Origin: G964020105 sp964020105
Lineage (GTDB): Bacteria > Pseudomonadota > Alphaproteobacteria > WRAU01 > Hepatincolaceae
NCBI GenBank assembly: GCA_964020105.1
Contig: OZ026535.1
Coordinates: 1,302,001-1,366,000, forward strand
Direction of reading: 5' to 3'
Length of the DNA stretch: 64,000 bases
The translations under genes and the position numbers were made by a program. The notes below the pieces were generated by a model that worked only from the letters and a program-made list of their open reading frames with translations, was not told the DNA's origin and did not search any database. This document shows, piece by piece, positions 53,379-61,929 of the stretch (position 1 is its first letter; each line of letters begins with the position of its first letter).

Positions 53379-54779
53379 GTGTTTAATATAAAAAAAGTCC
53401 ATATTTCCGATGCTGAGGTGCTACCAATTATAGAAGGAGGTAAGGGCATCAACATATCTGATGGAGTTACGGCAGGTAATTTCGCCGCTTGTGGAGCTGT
53501 GGGTACCATATCTGGGACTAATCCAGATTTTTATGATGAAAATGGTAATTATGTTCCATATTTTTATGATCCTAAATTCACAAGAAGAGAAAGATTTGAG
53601 GCACTTGTAAAACAGAGCATACGTGGTTGTATTGCTCAGGCTAAAATTGCCCATGATATTTCTGGTGGCAGAGGTCGTATCCACATGAATTTCCTTTGGG
53701 AGGCTGGTGGTACAAAAATTATTATGGAAGAGGTTCTTAGTAAAGTAAAAGGTCTTATTCATGGTGTTACTTGTGGCGCCGGACTTCCTTATTCATTAGC
53801 GGAAATATCACAACGGCATAGTGTTTATTATTATCCTATTATTTCTTCTTCTAGAGCTTTTGCTGTTCTATGGAAAAGATCATACTCTAAAATAGCTGAG
53901 CTACTTGGGGGGGTTGTTTATGAAGATCCTTGGCTTGCTGGGGGGCATAATGGCCTTTCAAACCATGAAGACCCTAAGCTAGTACAAGATCCTTACCCTA
54001 GAGTTGTTGAGCTTAGAACTAAAATGGATTCATTCAATTTAGCACATGTTCCTATTGTAATGGCAGGTGGAGTTTGGAATCTGGCAGAATGGGATAAATA
54101 CATTAATAATCCAGAAATTGGATTGATTGCTTTTCAGTTAGGTACAAGGCCCCTTTTAACTAAAGAAAGTCCCATATCCGATAGTTGGAAGAAATCTTTA
54201 GTGAAGCTTGTTTTAGGTGATATATCTTTAAATAAATTCAGTCCAACTGGATTCTATTCTTCTGCCGTTAATAACAAATTTTTAAGGGATCTTGCTCAGC
54301 GTTCTTATCGTCAGGTTAGCGCTCAAAGAAAACCGGATGCTGAGTTTACTAAAGAAATTCCAGCTGGCAACGGTGTTAGTGTTTTTTACGTTAAGGAAGA
54401 AGATTATTCTAGAGCTATGGAATATATTGCTACTGGATACAATACTTTACTTAGGACTCCTGACAAAACAGTTATTTTTGAAACTCCTGAAATGGCTAAA
54501 TCCATAAAAACTGACCAGATTAATTGTATGGGTTGTCTTAGTGCCTGTAGATTTAGTGGTTGGTCTGAAAATGAAGCAGGATCCACTGGTATACTGCCAG
54601 ACCCTAGATCTTTCTGTATAGAAAAATCTCTACAGGACGTCGGTCATGGTGGCTCAATTGATCAAAATCTCCTATTTGCAGGGCATCATGCTTATAGATT
54701 TGCTACAGATCCACTTTATGCAAATGGTCATATTCCTAATATAAAAGAATTGATAAATGCCATAATGGAAGGAAGATAG
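53379..54779 (+). CDS. Nitronate monooxygenase-like NAD(P)H-dependent flavin oxidoreductase
   Basis: FMN-dependent TIM-barrel protein of the nitronate monooxygenase/2-nitropropane dioxygenase superfamily. PWLAGGHNGLSNHEDP near residue 188 has the GGH/HGG-like active-site loop, VPIVMAGGVWNLAEW near 225 is a phosphate-binding strand, and a C-terminal CMGCLSACRFSGW with CxxCxxxC suggests a metal or iron-sulfur site. Its true substrate is unknown; the name reflects the fold only. The GTG start has GGAAGGTG about nine bases upstream. It follows pnp by 23 bases and precedes the Fur-like regulator by 7. Confidence 0.78.
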   Translation: MFNIKKVHISDAEVLPIIEGGKGINISDGVTAGNFAACGAVGTISGTNPDFYDENGNYVPYFYDPKFTRRERFEALVKQSIRGCIAQAKIAHDISGGRGRIHMNFLWEAGGTKIIMEEVLSKVKGLIHGVTCGAGLPYSLAEISQRHSVYYYPIISSSRAFAVLWKRSYSKIAELLGGVVYEDPWLAGGHNGLSNHEDPKLVQDPYPRVVELRTKMDSFNLAHVPIVMAGGVWNLAEWDKYINNPEIGLIAFQLGTRPLLTKESPISDSWKKSLVKLVLGDISLNKFSPTGFYSSAVNNKFLRDLAQRSYRQVSAQRKPDAEFTKEIPAGNGVSVFYVKEEDYSRAMEYIATGYNTLLRTPDKTVIFETPEMAKSIKTDQINCMGCLSACRFSGWSENEAGSTGILPDPRSFCIEKSLQDVGHGGSIDQNLLFAGHHAYRFATDPLYANGHIPNIKELINAIMEGR

Positions 54780-54786
54780 GTGGATT

Positions 54787-55218
54787 ATGTCACAAAGCAG
54801 TAAATCTAAGTGTACAAAAGTTATAGAGGTATTAGAAAAAATTAAATCTTCTAAGTTGAAGCTTACCGCCCAAAGACTTCGTATAGTGGAAATTTTATTC
54901 TCCCATGGTCATAGGCACGTTACCGCTGATTCTTTCTATAAAGAATTACTTACTACTCATAATATTAAGGTTTCTTTAGCCACAGTCTACAATACTTTAC
55001 ACTTCCTTTGTAAAATGGATCTTTTAAAAGAAGTTCAAGTATCAAACCAATCAATTTTCGACACCTGTACAGATTTTCATGCTCATGTTGTTTATGAGCA
55101 ATCAGGTGCAATTGAAGATATTAAAATCAGCAATGACTGTATAGATCTTATTACTGATGCTGTTAATACAACAAAAAAAATTAAAGGGGTTGATATTGTA
55201 GTTAAAATAAAAAAGTAA
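54787..55218 (+). CDS. Fur-family regulator, Irr-like
   Basis: Winged-helix regulator of the ferric-uptake family. LKLTAQRLRIVEILFSHGHRHVTADSFYKEL (from about residue 24; quoted in part) and KVSLATVYNTLHFLCKMDLL near 62 form the DNA-binding domain. The dimerisation domain keeps DFHAHVVYEQSGAIEDI with His residues of the regulatory metal site, but the paired CxxC zinc cysteines of classical Fur are missing, as in alphaproteobacterial Irr, which senses heme and iron. At 143 residues it is compact. It lies 7 bases after the flavoprotein gene and may be co-transcribed. Confidence 0.8.
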   Translation: MSQSSKSKCTKVIEVLEKIKSSKLKLTAQRLRIVEILFSHGHRHVTADSFYKELLTTHNIKVSLATVYNTLHFLCKMDLLKEVQVSNQSIFDTCTDFHAHVVYEQSGAIEDIKISNDCIDLITDAVNTTKKIKGVDIVVKIKK

Positions 55219-55519
55219 TATTTATTGTTTTACTATATAGCTTACATCTAAAAACAAAAAACAATTTCAGCTATACTATAGATTATTCATGATTTATGCC
55301 TGCTGATTTTTTTTATAACAAAAAAATTAGCACCTTCAAGTAAAACAGCACTGGAGGAAGACTTTAAAAAATTCCTGATTAAATAAATACCTAATAAATA
55401 GGACACAATACTTACTAATTTTATTTTAGAAAAAACTACTAACTTAATGCTGTGTATCTCTTTTAAGCAACAATAAATAAATTTAATAAAGTAAAATTTC
55501 TGATAAGAAACGATTATTA
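55219..55519. other. 301-bp convergent spacer
   Basis: AT-rich, between the Fur-like gene and the outer-membrane protein gene on the other strand. One frame without a start codon (TKKLAPSSKTALEEDFKKFL, about 55317-55384) may be a coding relic, but it is too short to support. No stem-loop with a T-run was found for either gene. Confidence 0.4.
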
Positions 55520-56413
55520 TTATGTAGGAAGTTCTAATTTTTCTATATTATCTGCCTTTTCTTCCTGTGCTTCCTGTGCTTCCTGTGCTTCAGCTAAAGC
55601 CTCTTCTTCGATTCTTTTTGCTTCTATTTTATCTTGTATATTAGAGTCAACAGATTCTATAATTTTAATATACTCAGAATCCTTATTGGCTTTTTTAACA
55701 ATTTTTGGCTCTTTAATATAATAGGTTACACCCCATTTGATTTTTGTTAAATTTAAAATAAAATCTTGATTGGCGTTTCTAATTGCTCTAACGTCCAAAG
55801 TCATTCTCTCAACTTCTAAATTAAGCGCCCAATGATTGTCCATTTGATACATAATTCCACCTATTAAAGAGTACGTACTATCAAGTTTTTGTGCCTGATC
55901 AGAATCATTCTGATTTTCATAGCCGGTTTTACCAATTTGTACTCCAAAATAAGGAGCAATCTTCTGTTCACCAAGACCAAATGCTAAAACATCATAACCA
56001 AATACAAGACCAAAAGAAGGCCTTTGTAATACAGCTATTGGTATGCTTCTTGGAACTGTTGAAATCTCTGAACGAGCTCTTATCAATATGGCTTGTCTTA
56101 AGGGTTGATAAGACATTTTGGGCGCAATCCACGAGTTCTTTATAAAACTAGTACTTCCAGCAAATGGATATATTTTATACTCAACTGATACATCATATAA
56201 AACCCCATAGGGACCAAAATAACTAGCTCCTAGCACGCTATAGTCGCCTCTACTGCCTGTAAGCACAGACTTGGCACTAACTTTATTATTTAAAAATTTA
56301 TTATTGGTGCTATCACTGATTTTTACTCCAAAGCCAGTATTATAATCCACGTCTGCCATGGATAATCCAAAGGGAGTTAACAAAGACAATATAACTGCTA
56401 CTAAATAATCCAT
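55520..56413 (-). CDS. Outer-membrane beta-barrel protein with repetitive acidic tail
   Basis: 297 residues. A signal peptide (MDYLVAVILSLLTPFGLSMA, about 1-20) precedes a barrel-like mature part with strands such as YNTGFGVKISD, VLYDVSVEYKIYPFAG, FGLVFGYDVLAFGLG, YSLIGGIMYQMDNHWALNL and KIKWGVTYYIK. From about residue 235 the protein becomes charged and helical, ending in EAQEAQEAQEEKADNIEK, encoded by a 9-base tandem repeat. A GAAGA site precedes the ATG. The tail could be a periplasmic coiled segment or an extracellular extension. It resembles Rickettsiales surface proteins in general layout, but I recognise no family. Confidence 0.65.
   Translation of the reverse strand: MDYLVAVILSLLTPFGLSMADVDYNTGFGVKISDSTNNKFLNNKVSAKSVLTGSRGDYSVLGASYFGPYGVLYDVSVEYKIYPFAGSTSFIKNSWIAPKMSYQPLRQAILIRARSEISTVPRSIPIAVLQRPSFGLVFGYDVLAFGLGEQKIAPYFGVQIGKTGYENQNDSDQAQKLDSTYSLIGGIMYQMDNHWALNLEVERMTLDVRAIRNANQDFILNLTKIKWGVTYYIKEPKIVKKANKDSEYIKIIESVDSNIQDKIEAKRIEEEALAEAQEAQEAQEEKADNIEKLELPT
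55562..55591. repeat. 9-bp tandem repeat in the outer-membrane protein gene
   Basis: Three full units of TTCCTGTGC plus TTC, in frame, encoding the EAQ/AQE repeats of the C-terminal tail on the minus strand. Copy number could vary by slippage without shifting the frame. Confidence 0.9.
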
Positions 56414-56546
56414 TTATCTTCAATATAAAATTTATTTTTAACACTTTCAACAAGACACATTATATATTATAATAGCAATTATTGGAATAATAAAAATTAT
56501 TATATAAAAAGATAATATTATAATAATCTCAATAGAGATAGTCTTA

Positions 56547-57737
56547 ATGAATATACTGAAAATTTATCCCCATATTTATTCAATAGATCAAAATCAAAAA
56601 GTTTCTGTTGTGCTTGCCTCTATGCCTTGTGTACACAAATCCTCTCACAACTTTCAAGTTATTTCTGCTCATACTAATCACAAATTGGAAGATGAAAAAA
56701 TTATATACCTCTCTGAAGAGCAATGCTTTTTAAATGCTGACAAGTTAAAAAATAATGATTTATCTCTATATGGCTTTAATCCTAAAGTGAACTACCTTTT
56801 ATATCTAACCTCAATTAAACAATTAATTACAGAAATGAATCCTAAGCCACAGCTTATTGAAGTGGAATTTGACTTAAATTTAGCTTATGATATTGCCAAA
56901 GAGTTTCATAATATTCCAGTATCTTTAGTTAATCATATCGATTTAATAAAATCTTCTCCGGTAAAAAATATAAAGACTTTCTTAAAATTGTGGCATATAA
57001 GTGGATTAATATTTGTATCGCATTTTTTTCACAAACATTTTCTTAAATATTTTTTCTTTTTAAAATCTAAAGCTTATGTTGTTCATAACTCTTATGGTCA
57101 TGTTAGCGAGTTAGATTACAATACAGAGAAAAAAAATCAAATAATATTCCTAGGTAGAGCTAATTATAGAAAAGGCATTAAAGAATACATACAAGCAATA
57201 AGTGCTTTCCTAGCAGATAATCAAAATTGGCAAGGACTAATCATAGGATCGTTTGAAAAAAAAAGAGAAGAAGAATATTTTGCCACTTTGATTGAAAATC
57301 CACAAATACAAGCACTTATAACCAAAGGACAATTGCATATTAAAACAAATATACCCAATAAAGATGCTCTTAAGGCATTAATGAACGCAAAAATTGCAGT
57401 GTTTCCTACTATTGCAAAGCATCATAAGGAGGGAATTCCTCTAGTAGCCTTGGAGGCTGCCTTGGCAAAATGTTTGATTATCTCTTCTACCTCAGGTGGG
57501 TATCCAGAAATTAATCCATTTGAGGAAACCCTGTTGAATAGAGTATCTAAAAACAGTATACTAGAAAAATTGATAACTTATACAAGCAATCCAGCTAAGA
57601 TGCAAGAACAACAAAATAAGCAATACAATTTTATTAAAGAAAACTTTTCTTTGGAAAAACAAACGCTAGAATTTGATAATATAAGATCAGAAATTGTGGA
57701 TAATTTCCACCATAAAATGCAAAAGAAGAAAAAATAA
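56547..57737 (+). CDS. GT4-family glycosyltransferase
   Basis: Glycosyltransferase of the GT-B fold, family 4 type, using a nucleotide-sugar donor. The C-terminal donor-binding half shows IIFLGRANYRKGIKEYIQAI near residue 197, then a family-typical HHKEGIPLVALEAALAKC near 289 with the E-x7-E pair that contacts the sugar nucleotide. The N-terminal acceptor half is diverged (YPHIYSIDQNQKVSVVLASM). Length 396 is normal. It lies 14 bases before the phosphotransacylase gene and may be co-transcribed. Acceptor and product are unknown; a surface glycan is plausible. Confidence 0.85.
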   Translation: MNILKIYPHIYSIDQNQKVSVVLASMPCVHKSSHNFQVISAHTNHKLEDEKIIYLSEEQCFLNADKLKNNDLSLYGFNPKVNYLLYLTSIKQLITEMNPKPQLIEVEFDLNLAYDIAKEFHNIPVSLVNHIDLIKSSPVKNIKTFLKLWHISGLIFVSHFFHKHFLKYFFFLKSKAYVVHNSYGHVSELDYNTEKKNQIIFLGRANYRKGIKEYIQAISAFLADNQNWQGLIIGSFEKKREEEYFATLIENPQIQALITKGQLHIKTNIPNKDALKALMNAKIAVFPTIAKHHKEGIPLVALEAALAKCLIISSTSGGYPEINPFEETLLNRVSKNSILEKLITYTSNPAKMQEQQNKQYNFIKENFSLEKQTLEFDNIRSEIVDNFHHKMQKKKK

Positions 57738-57751
57738 TAAAGGAGATCCTT

Positions 57752-58645
57752 ATGGTAACAAATTTTAATGAACTTTATAAACTAGCAAAAACAAAAGGTA
57801 ATGTAAGAGTTGCAGTGATTAATCCGGTTGATGAGGTCTCTCTTGGTGGAGCTCTCTCCATAGCCACAGAAAACCTTGGAGAACCCATTCTCTTCGGTGA
57901 AAAAAAAAGCATAGAAAAAACTGCTGAACAATACTCTTTAGATATTTCTTCTTACACGATCATAAACTGCAAAAATGAAGCAGAAACAATCCAACATTCA
58001 ATTAACTACTGTAGAGAAAAAAAAGCCGATGTTTTAATGAAAGGCAAAGTGCATACAGATCATCTTATGTCTGCTGTCATAAAAAGAGAAACCGGTCTAA
58101 GAACTTCTTCACAAATTAGCAGCGTCTTTGTCCTATCTTTACCCTCATATCATAAACTATTATTTATTACAGACTGTGCCATTAATATTACTCCTAATTT
58201 AGAAACAAAAGAAAAAATCATTATTAATGCTTTAGATCTAATGGGTAATATTGGTATTGAAAAACCTAAAGTTGCCTGCTTATCAGCAGTTGAAAGTGTT
58301 AATGATAAAATTCTTGGTTCAGTAGAAGCAAGTGCTTTGTCTAAAAATATAAATCTGCAAAGTAGATGCATTATTGAGGGACCTTTAGCTTTTGACAATG
58401 TTATAAGTAAAAAAGCTGCTGATATTAAGGGAATTAAGTCTGATATTGCTGGAGAGGTTGATCTTATTTTAGTTCCTAATTTAGAGGTGGGTAATGTGTT
58501 ATTTAAGTCGCTAGTTTATCTGGCTGGTGCCCAGGTTGCTGGAGTTGTTCTTGGTGCCTCTGTTCCAATTATTCTTACCAGTAGAGCCGATGGTGCTAAA
58601 GCAAGGCTTATGTCCGCTGTTTTAGCATGCTTGTCTAATAAATAA
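57752..58645 (+). CDS. Phosphate acetyl/butyryltransferase (Pta/Ptb family)
   Basis: Transfers an acyl group between CoA and phosphate. VAVINPVDEVSLGGALSIA at residue 20, DVLMKGKVHTDHLMSAVI near 97, KVACLSAVESVN near 172 and IEGPLAFDNVISKKAA near 208 are typical of the short single-domain form. The late region LVYLAGAQVAGVVLGASVPIILTSR is also family-typical. Whether the substrate is acetyl- or butyryl-CoA cannot be told from this size class. The next gene is ackA (25 bases on), so acetyl-phosphate is the natural product. A GGAG site precedes the ATG. Confidence 0.88.
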   Translation: MVTNFNELYKLAKTKGNVRVAVINPVDEVSLGGALSIATENLGEPILFGEKKSIEKTAEQYSLDISSYTIINCKNEAETIQHSINYCREKKADVLMKGKVHTDHLMSAVIKRETGLRTSSQISSVFVLSLPSYHKLLFITDCAINITPNLETKEKIIINALDLMGNIGIEKPKVACLSAVESVNDKILGSVEASALSKNINLQSRCIIEGPLAFDNVISKKAADIKGIKSDIAGEVDLILVPNLEVGNVLFKSLVYLAGAQVAGVVLGASVPIILTSRADGAKARLMSAVLACLSNK

Positions 58646-58669
58646 AATTAATCAAAAGGAAATAATATT

Positions 58670-59845
58670 ATGAAAAAAGATGCAATAATTATCATCAACG
58701 CAGGCTCTTCTAGTTTGAAGTTTAAGCTTTTTCATAAAAATAATCTCCTTGAATTTTCCTATGGTCAGATCACAGGGATAGGTACCGAAAAAATTAAAAT
58801 GATAATTAAGGACACCCTTCAAGCCAAAACTTTAAAAGAAGAATTACTTGACACCTCTTTAAGTAGAGATGATATTTTAGTAACTTTAATTAATACATTA
58901 GTATCCCTTTATCTGGATATGCAAATCATAGCTGCAGGTCATAGGGTTGTTCATGGTGGGGATAAATATCTTAAGCCAACCCTTATCACCTCTCAAGTGA
59001 TCCAAGATCTAAAACATATTCAAGATCTAAGTCCAATCCATTTGCCACATAATATTAGACCAATGGAAGTTTTAATTGCTAAATTCCCTAATATTAAACA
59101 AATTGCCTGTTTTGATACTTCTTTTCATGCTACTAATCCTATGTTTACTAGATTGTACGGCATCCCTAAAGAACTCAGTCAGGATTCTAAAATTATCCGT
59201 TACGGATTTCACGGCATTTCTTATAATTATATCTCTGAATATCTTAAAAATAATCATAAAGATCTATATAATGGTAAAGTTGTAATATGTCATTTAGGTG
59301 CTGGAGCATCATTATGCGCCCTCATGGAAGGTAAAAGTTATACAACCACCATGGGCTTTACTCCACTGCAGGGGTTAGTTATGGGTAGTAGATGTGGAGA
59401 TATAGATCCTGGAATCCTCCTTTATTTGATTAAATATAAAAATTATACACACAAAGATTTAGAAGATTTACTCTATTATAAAAGTGGAGTGCTAGGATTA
59501 AGCTCTATAAGTAGTGATTTCTATACTTTAGAAAGAAGTACAGATCCTAAAGCTGCAGAAGCTTTACATGTTTACAATCATAATTTAGCAAAAGCTGTAG
59601 GTGCTATGATGGCCTCTATGGCTGGATTAGACGCTATTATCTTTACAGCTGGAGTTGGAGAAAACGCCCAACTTACAAGAAAATATATCGCCGATTCTTT
59701 CAGTTTTTTAGGTGTTAGTTTTGATGATGATGCTAATAATGCAAAAGCTGAAATAATTACTAAGCCAGATTCAAAAATTAAAATGTTAATTATTCCTACT
59801 AATGAAGAGCTTATGATCGCTAAAGAAACAGCCACCTATCTATAA
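58670..59845 (+). CDS. ackA: Acetate kinase AckA
   Basis: Interconverts acetyl-phosphate plus ADP with acetate plus ATP. The ASKHA-fold N-terminus IIIINAGSSSLKFKLF is at residues 5-20; AAGHRVVHGGDKY near 88, the catalytic FDTSFHATNP near 145, HGISYNYI and CHLGAGASLCAL near 205, and TMGFTPLQGLVMGSRCGDIDP near 225 are all intact. Length 391 is normal. With the adjacent transacylase it forms a complete route from acyl-CoA to ATP and acetate, or the reverse activation. Butyrate kinase is unlikely because the acetate-kinase motifs are clear. Confidence 0.94.
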   Translation: MKKDAIIIINAGSSSLKFKLFHKNNLLEFSYGQITGIGTEKIKMIIKDTLQAKTLKEELLDTSLSRDDILVTLINTLVSLYLDMQIIAAGHRVVHGGDKYLKPTLITSQVIQDLKHIQDLSPIHLPHNIRPMEVLIAKFPNIKQIACFDTSFHATNPMFTRLYGIPKELSQDSKIIRYGFHGISYNYISEYLKNNHKDLYNGKVVICHLGAGASLCALMEGKSYTTTMGFTPLQGLVMGSRCGDIDPGILLYLIKYKNYTHKDLEDLLYYKSGVLGLSSISSDFYTLERSTDPKAAEALHVYNHNLAKAVGAMMASMAGLDAIIFTAGVGENAQLTRKYIADSFSFLGVSFDDDANNAKAEIITKPDSKIKMLIIPTNEELMIAKETATYL

Positions 59846-60001
59846 AAATAGATTAATTTTAATTAAGTTGTTGTTTTTTTAGTATAAAGGTATTATATTA
59901 AAGGCATTATGGGTTTTAGTTGACGGAATTAATCCTTAGGATTCTATAGAATGGAATCTTAGTTGTATTTTGTATTAGTATGTAACTTAGAAGCGTTGTG
60001 T

Positions 60002-60796
60002 ATGAATATGACAAGTAAAAATATCGAAAGAAGATCTTATATTGATGATTTAAAACAAAAATTTATTGAAAATAAAATCACTAATGCCTCCGAGCTGCAG
60101 AAAAGATTCTTACAGAGAACAAATTTTAATACACTAAAAGAAGAAAAAAGGAATCAAAGAATTCGTGAATCTGGAGGTTCATCTTTTTTAAGTAAAGTAG
60201 GAAATATTTTTTCTCCTAGAAGGAAATCGGCTAAGGCTACCTCTAAACCCTATTCTGAAAATATAGATAATTCATACTCTTTGCCTAAACAAAACCATAA
60301 TAAATATTCAAATAAATCCCCCTATGTTAGTGATTTGAAAAAAACTTTCAGAGAGCGTTTCTATGAGGATAAAAAAATTAATCATACTGAAAATTATCAG
60401 GAGAGTAACTTTCCCAAAACTTACGCCGAAGACTATCCTCCTTATGATAGGAACACTATAAAAATAAATAAAAGTAGATATAATAACCCCTATTATGATC
60501 CTTATTACGACGCTTATCCTAAAGACTATAATACCTCTGATACTAACAGAGATTATGATAAAGCAACATCAAGAAGAAAAAGAGACAGAGAAGATCGTAA
60601 TGATTTTTTCAGATTTTATGATGATATTTTAGAAGAGTTAAGAATATCCGATCATAAAGACGAGCAATATGATGATAGGCATTTTGATAAAGGACGTAAC
60701 TCTAGGTCTAATGAGTTCGATCATTCTGTTAGTAGAAAGAATAGAAACCATCCACCTAGATCTAAAAACTTTTCTAATACAAACTATTACCGTTAA
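60002..60796 (+). CDS. Unrecognised charged, tyrosine-rich protein with an internal repeat
   Basis: About 264 residues, hydrophilic and probably largely disordered. A short module occurs twice: SYIDDLKQKFIENKI at 12-26 and PYVSDLKKTFRERFYEDKKI at 107-126; a looser third may be FYDDILEELRI near 215. The middle has a tyrosine-rich patch (RYNNPYYDPYYDAYPKDYN near 160) and a basic run RRKRDRED near 196. There is no signal peptide or membrane span. The start could be 60002, 60008 or an upstream TTG. Its 3' end overlaps that of the convergent metallopeptidase gene by 23 bases. I recognise no family; a secreted effector or scaffold is only a guess. Confidence 0.6.
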   Translation: MNMTSKNIERRSYIDDLKQKFIENKITNASELQKRFLQRTNFNTLKEEKRNQRIRESGGSSFLSKVGNIFSPRRKSAKATSKPYSENIDNSYSLPKQNHNKYSNKSPYVSDLKKTFRERFYEDKKINHTENYQESNFPKTYAEDYPPYDRNTIKINKSRYNNPYYDPYYDAYPKDYNTSDTNRDYDKATSRRKRDREDRNDFFRFYDDILEELRISDHKDEQYDDRHFDKGRNSRSNEFDHSVSRKNRNHPPRSKNFSNTNYYR

Positions 60797-61472
60797 TTTT
60801 TAACCATTCTTGTGCTGTAGTTGTGTTATTATTGAGTTTATTTACTAAGTTCCAGAAGCTTTTTTGATGATGAAATTCCTGCAGATGCGCAACTTCATGG
60901 GCTACTATGTACTCTATCACAAATTTAGGAGCCATAATTAATCTAAAATTATACCTAAGGATTTTAGATTTACTGCAGCTACCCCATTTGGAGTAAGTAT
61001 CTGATACTTTTAATAACCTAAAAGAGTTATTTATTAGAAGAGCTTTATTTTTTGATAAATCATAGAAATATTCATAAGCTGTTTTTTTAAGAAAATTAAT
61101 GAATAATTTTTCTACATTAGTATTTTCTTTATGGGTTATTATGATTTCTTTATTTTCCTTATAAATAGTAACTGTATTTTTTTTACCTAATACTTTACTT
61201 ACTTTATAGTTTTCACCATAAAATGGTAGGTTTTGTAGTTCTGAAAACCTATGTTTAGGAGTATCTTGAATGTCTAATTGTTTTTTTACCCAATCATAAT
61301 TGCGGTGAAAAAATATAAGACCATCCTTGTAATGAAGGGTAGGAGGAATAGATATTTGTGGATTCCTAGTTTTAAAATTTATTCTTAGAATGAGTTTTTT
61401 ACAGTTTTTTCTTTTGATTACTTTTAGATTATAATCAACATCATCAATTGATACATGAAAAATTTTAAACAT
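60774..61472 (-). CDS. YgjP-like zinc metallopeptidase (DUF45)
   Basis: Putative metallopeptidase. The zinc motif VAHEVAHLQEFHHQKSFW (HExxH with a third His downstream) is near residue 190, and YSKWGSCSKSKILRYNFRLIMAP near 160 is the family's other hallmark. Length 232 is normal. Start ATG 61472 overlaps the upstream YcgN-like gene by 8 bases. Physiological substrates are not known for this family. Confidence 0.88.
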   Translation of the reverse strand: MFKIFHVSIDDVDYNLKVIKRKNCKKLILRINFKTRNPQISIPPTLHYKDGLIFFHRNYDWVKKQLDIQDTPKHRFSELQNLPFYGENYKVSKVLGKKNTVTIYKENKEIIITHKENTNVEKLFINFLKKTAYEYFYDLSKNKALLINNSFRLLKVSDTYSKWGSCSKSKILRYNFRLIMAPKFVIEYIVAHEVAHLQEFHHQKSFWNLVNKLNNNTTTAQEWLKINGNSLY

Positions 61473-61929
61473 CGCTATCTAAAATATACTCCACTATACT
61501 TTTATTCATTTGGGCTGGATGGATAGCAAATTTTTTTGCAGAATTGCCGCTTTTTACTGTTGACATAGGGTCTTTAGTGATTAATGGATGCCATGGTGGT
61601 AGATCTTTTTTTTCTTTTACCAAACGATATGCACAAGTTTTTGGCAACCATTTTATCTCATAAACATTCTTGGGAGTTAATTTAATACAGTCGTCCATAT
61701 ATTTAAATCTTTCATTATATTTTGAACACTTACAATCTTTTAAATCCAGCAACCTACAGCTTACTTTTGTTGTGAATACTTCCTTAGTATCCCAGTCTTC
61801 TAGTTTTTCTAAGCAACATTTGGCACATCCATCGCATAAAGACTCCCATTGCCCTCTACTCATCTCTTTAAGAGGAATATAAAGCCAAAATTTATCAATG
61901 GGCGATTCTTTTCCCTTAGAAAAATCCAT
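61465..61929 (-). CDS. YcgN family cysteine-cluster protein (UPF0260)
   Basis: 154 residues with conserved cysteines: LCDGCAKCCLEKLED near residue 33, then CRLLDLKDCKCSKYNERF near 58 and DDCIKL near 80, the pattern of the YkgJ/YcgN zinc or iron-sulfur cluster family. KTCAYRLV and LPPWHPLI near 112 are specific to the YcgN branch. Function unknown in all organisms I know of. The stop of cysS overlaps its ATG by one base, and it overlaps the metallopeptidase gene downstream, so cysS-ycgN-ygjP are one transcript. Confidence 0.9.
   Translation of the reverse strand: MDFSKGKESPIDKFWLYIPLKEMSRGQWESLCDGCAKCCLEKLEDWDTKEVFTTKVSCRLLDLKDCKCSKYNERFKYMDDCIKLTPKNVYEIKWLPKTCAYRLVKEKKDLPPWHPLITKDPMSTVKSGNSAKKFAIHPAQMNKSIVEYILDSDV

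Noticed and set aside
55317..55384. Possible coding relic TKKLAPSSKTALEEDFKKFL after the Fur-like gene
   Set aside because: No start codon, fewer than 30 residues and no recognisable parent.
59853..59880. Possible terminator after ackA (TTAATT-TT-AATTAA followed by GTTGTTGTTTTTTT)
   Set aside because: The stem is only six A-T pairs; the T-run is good but the hairpin would be too weak to call.
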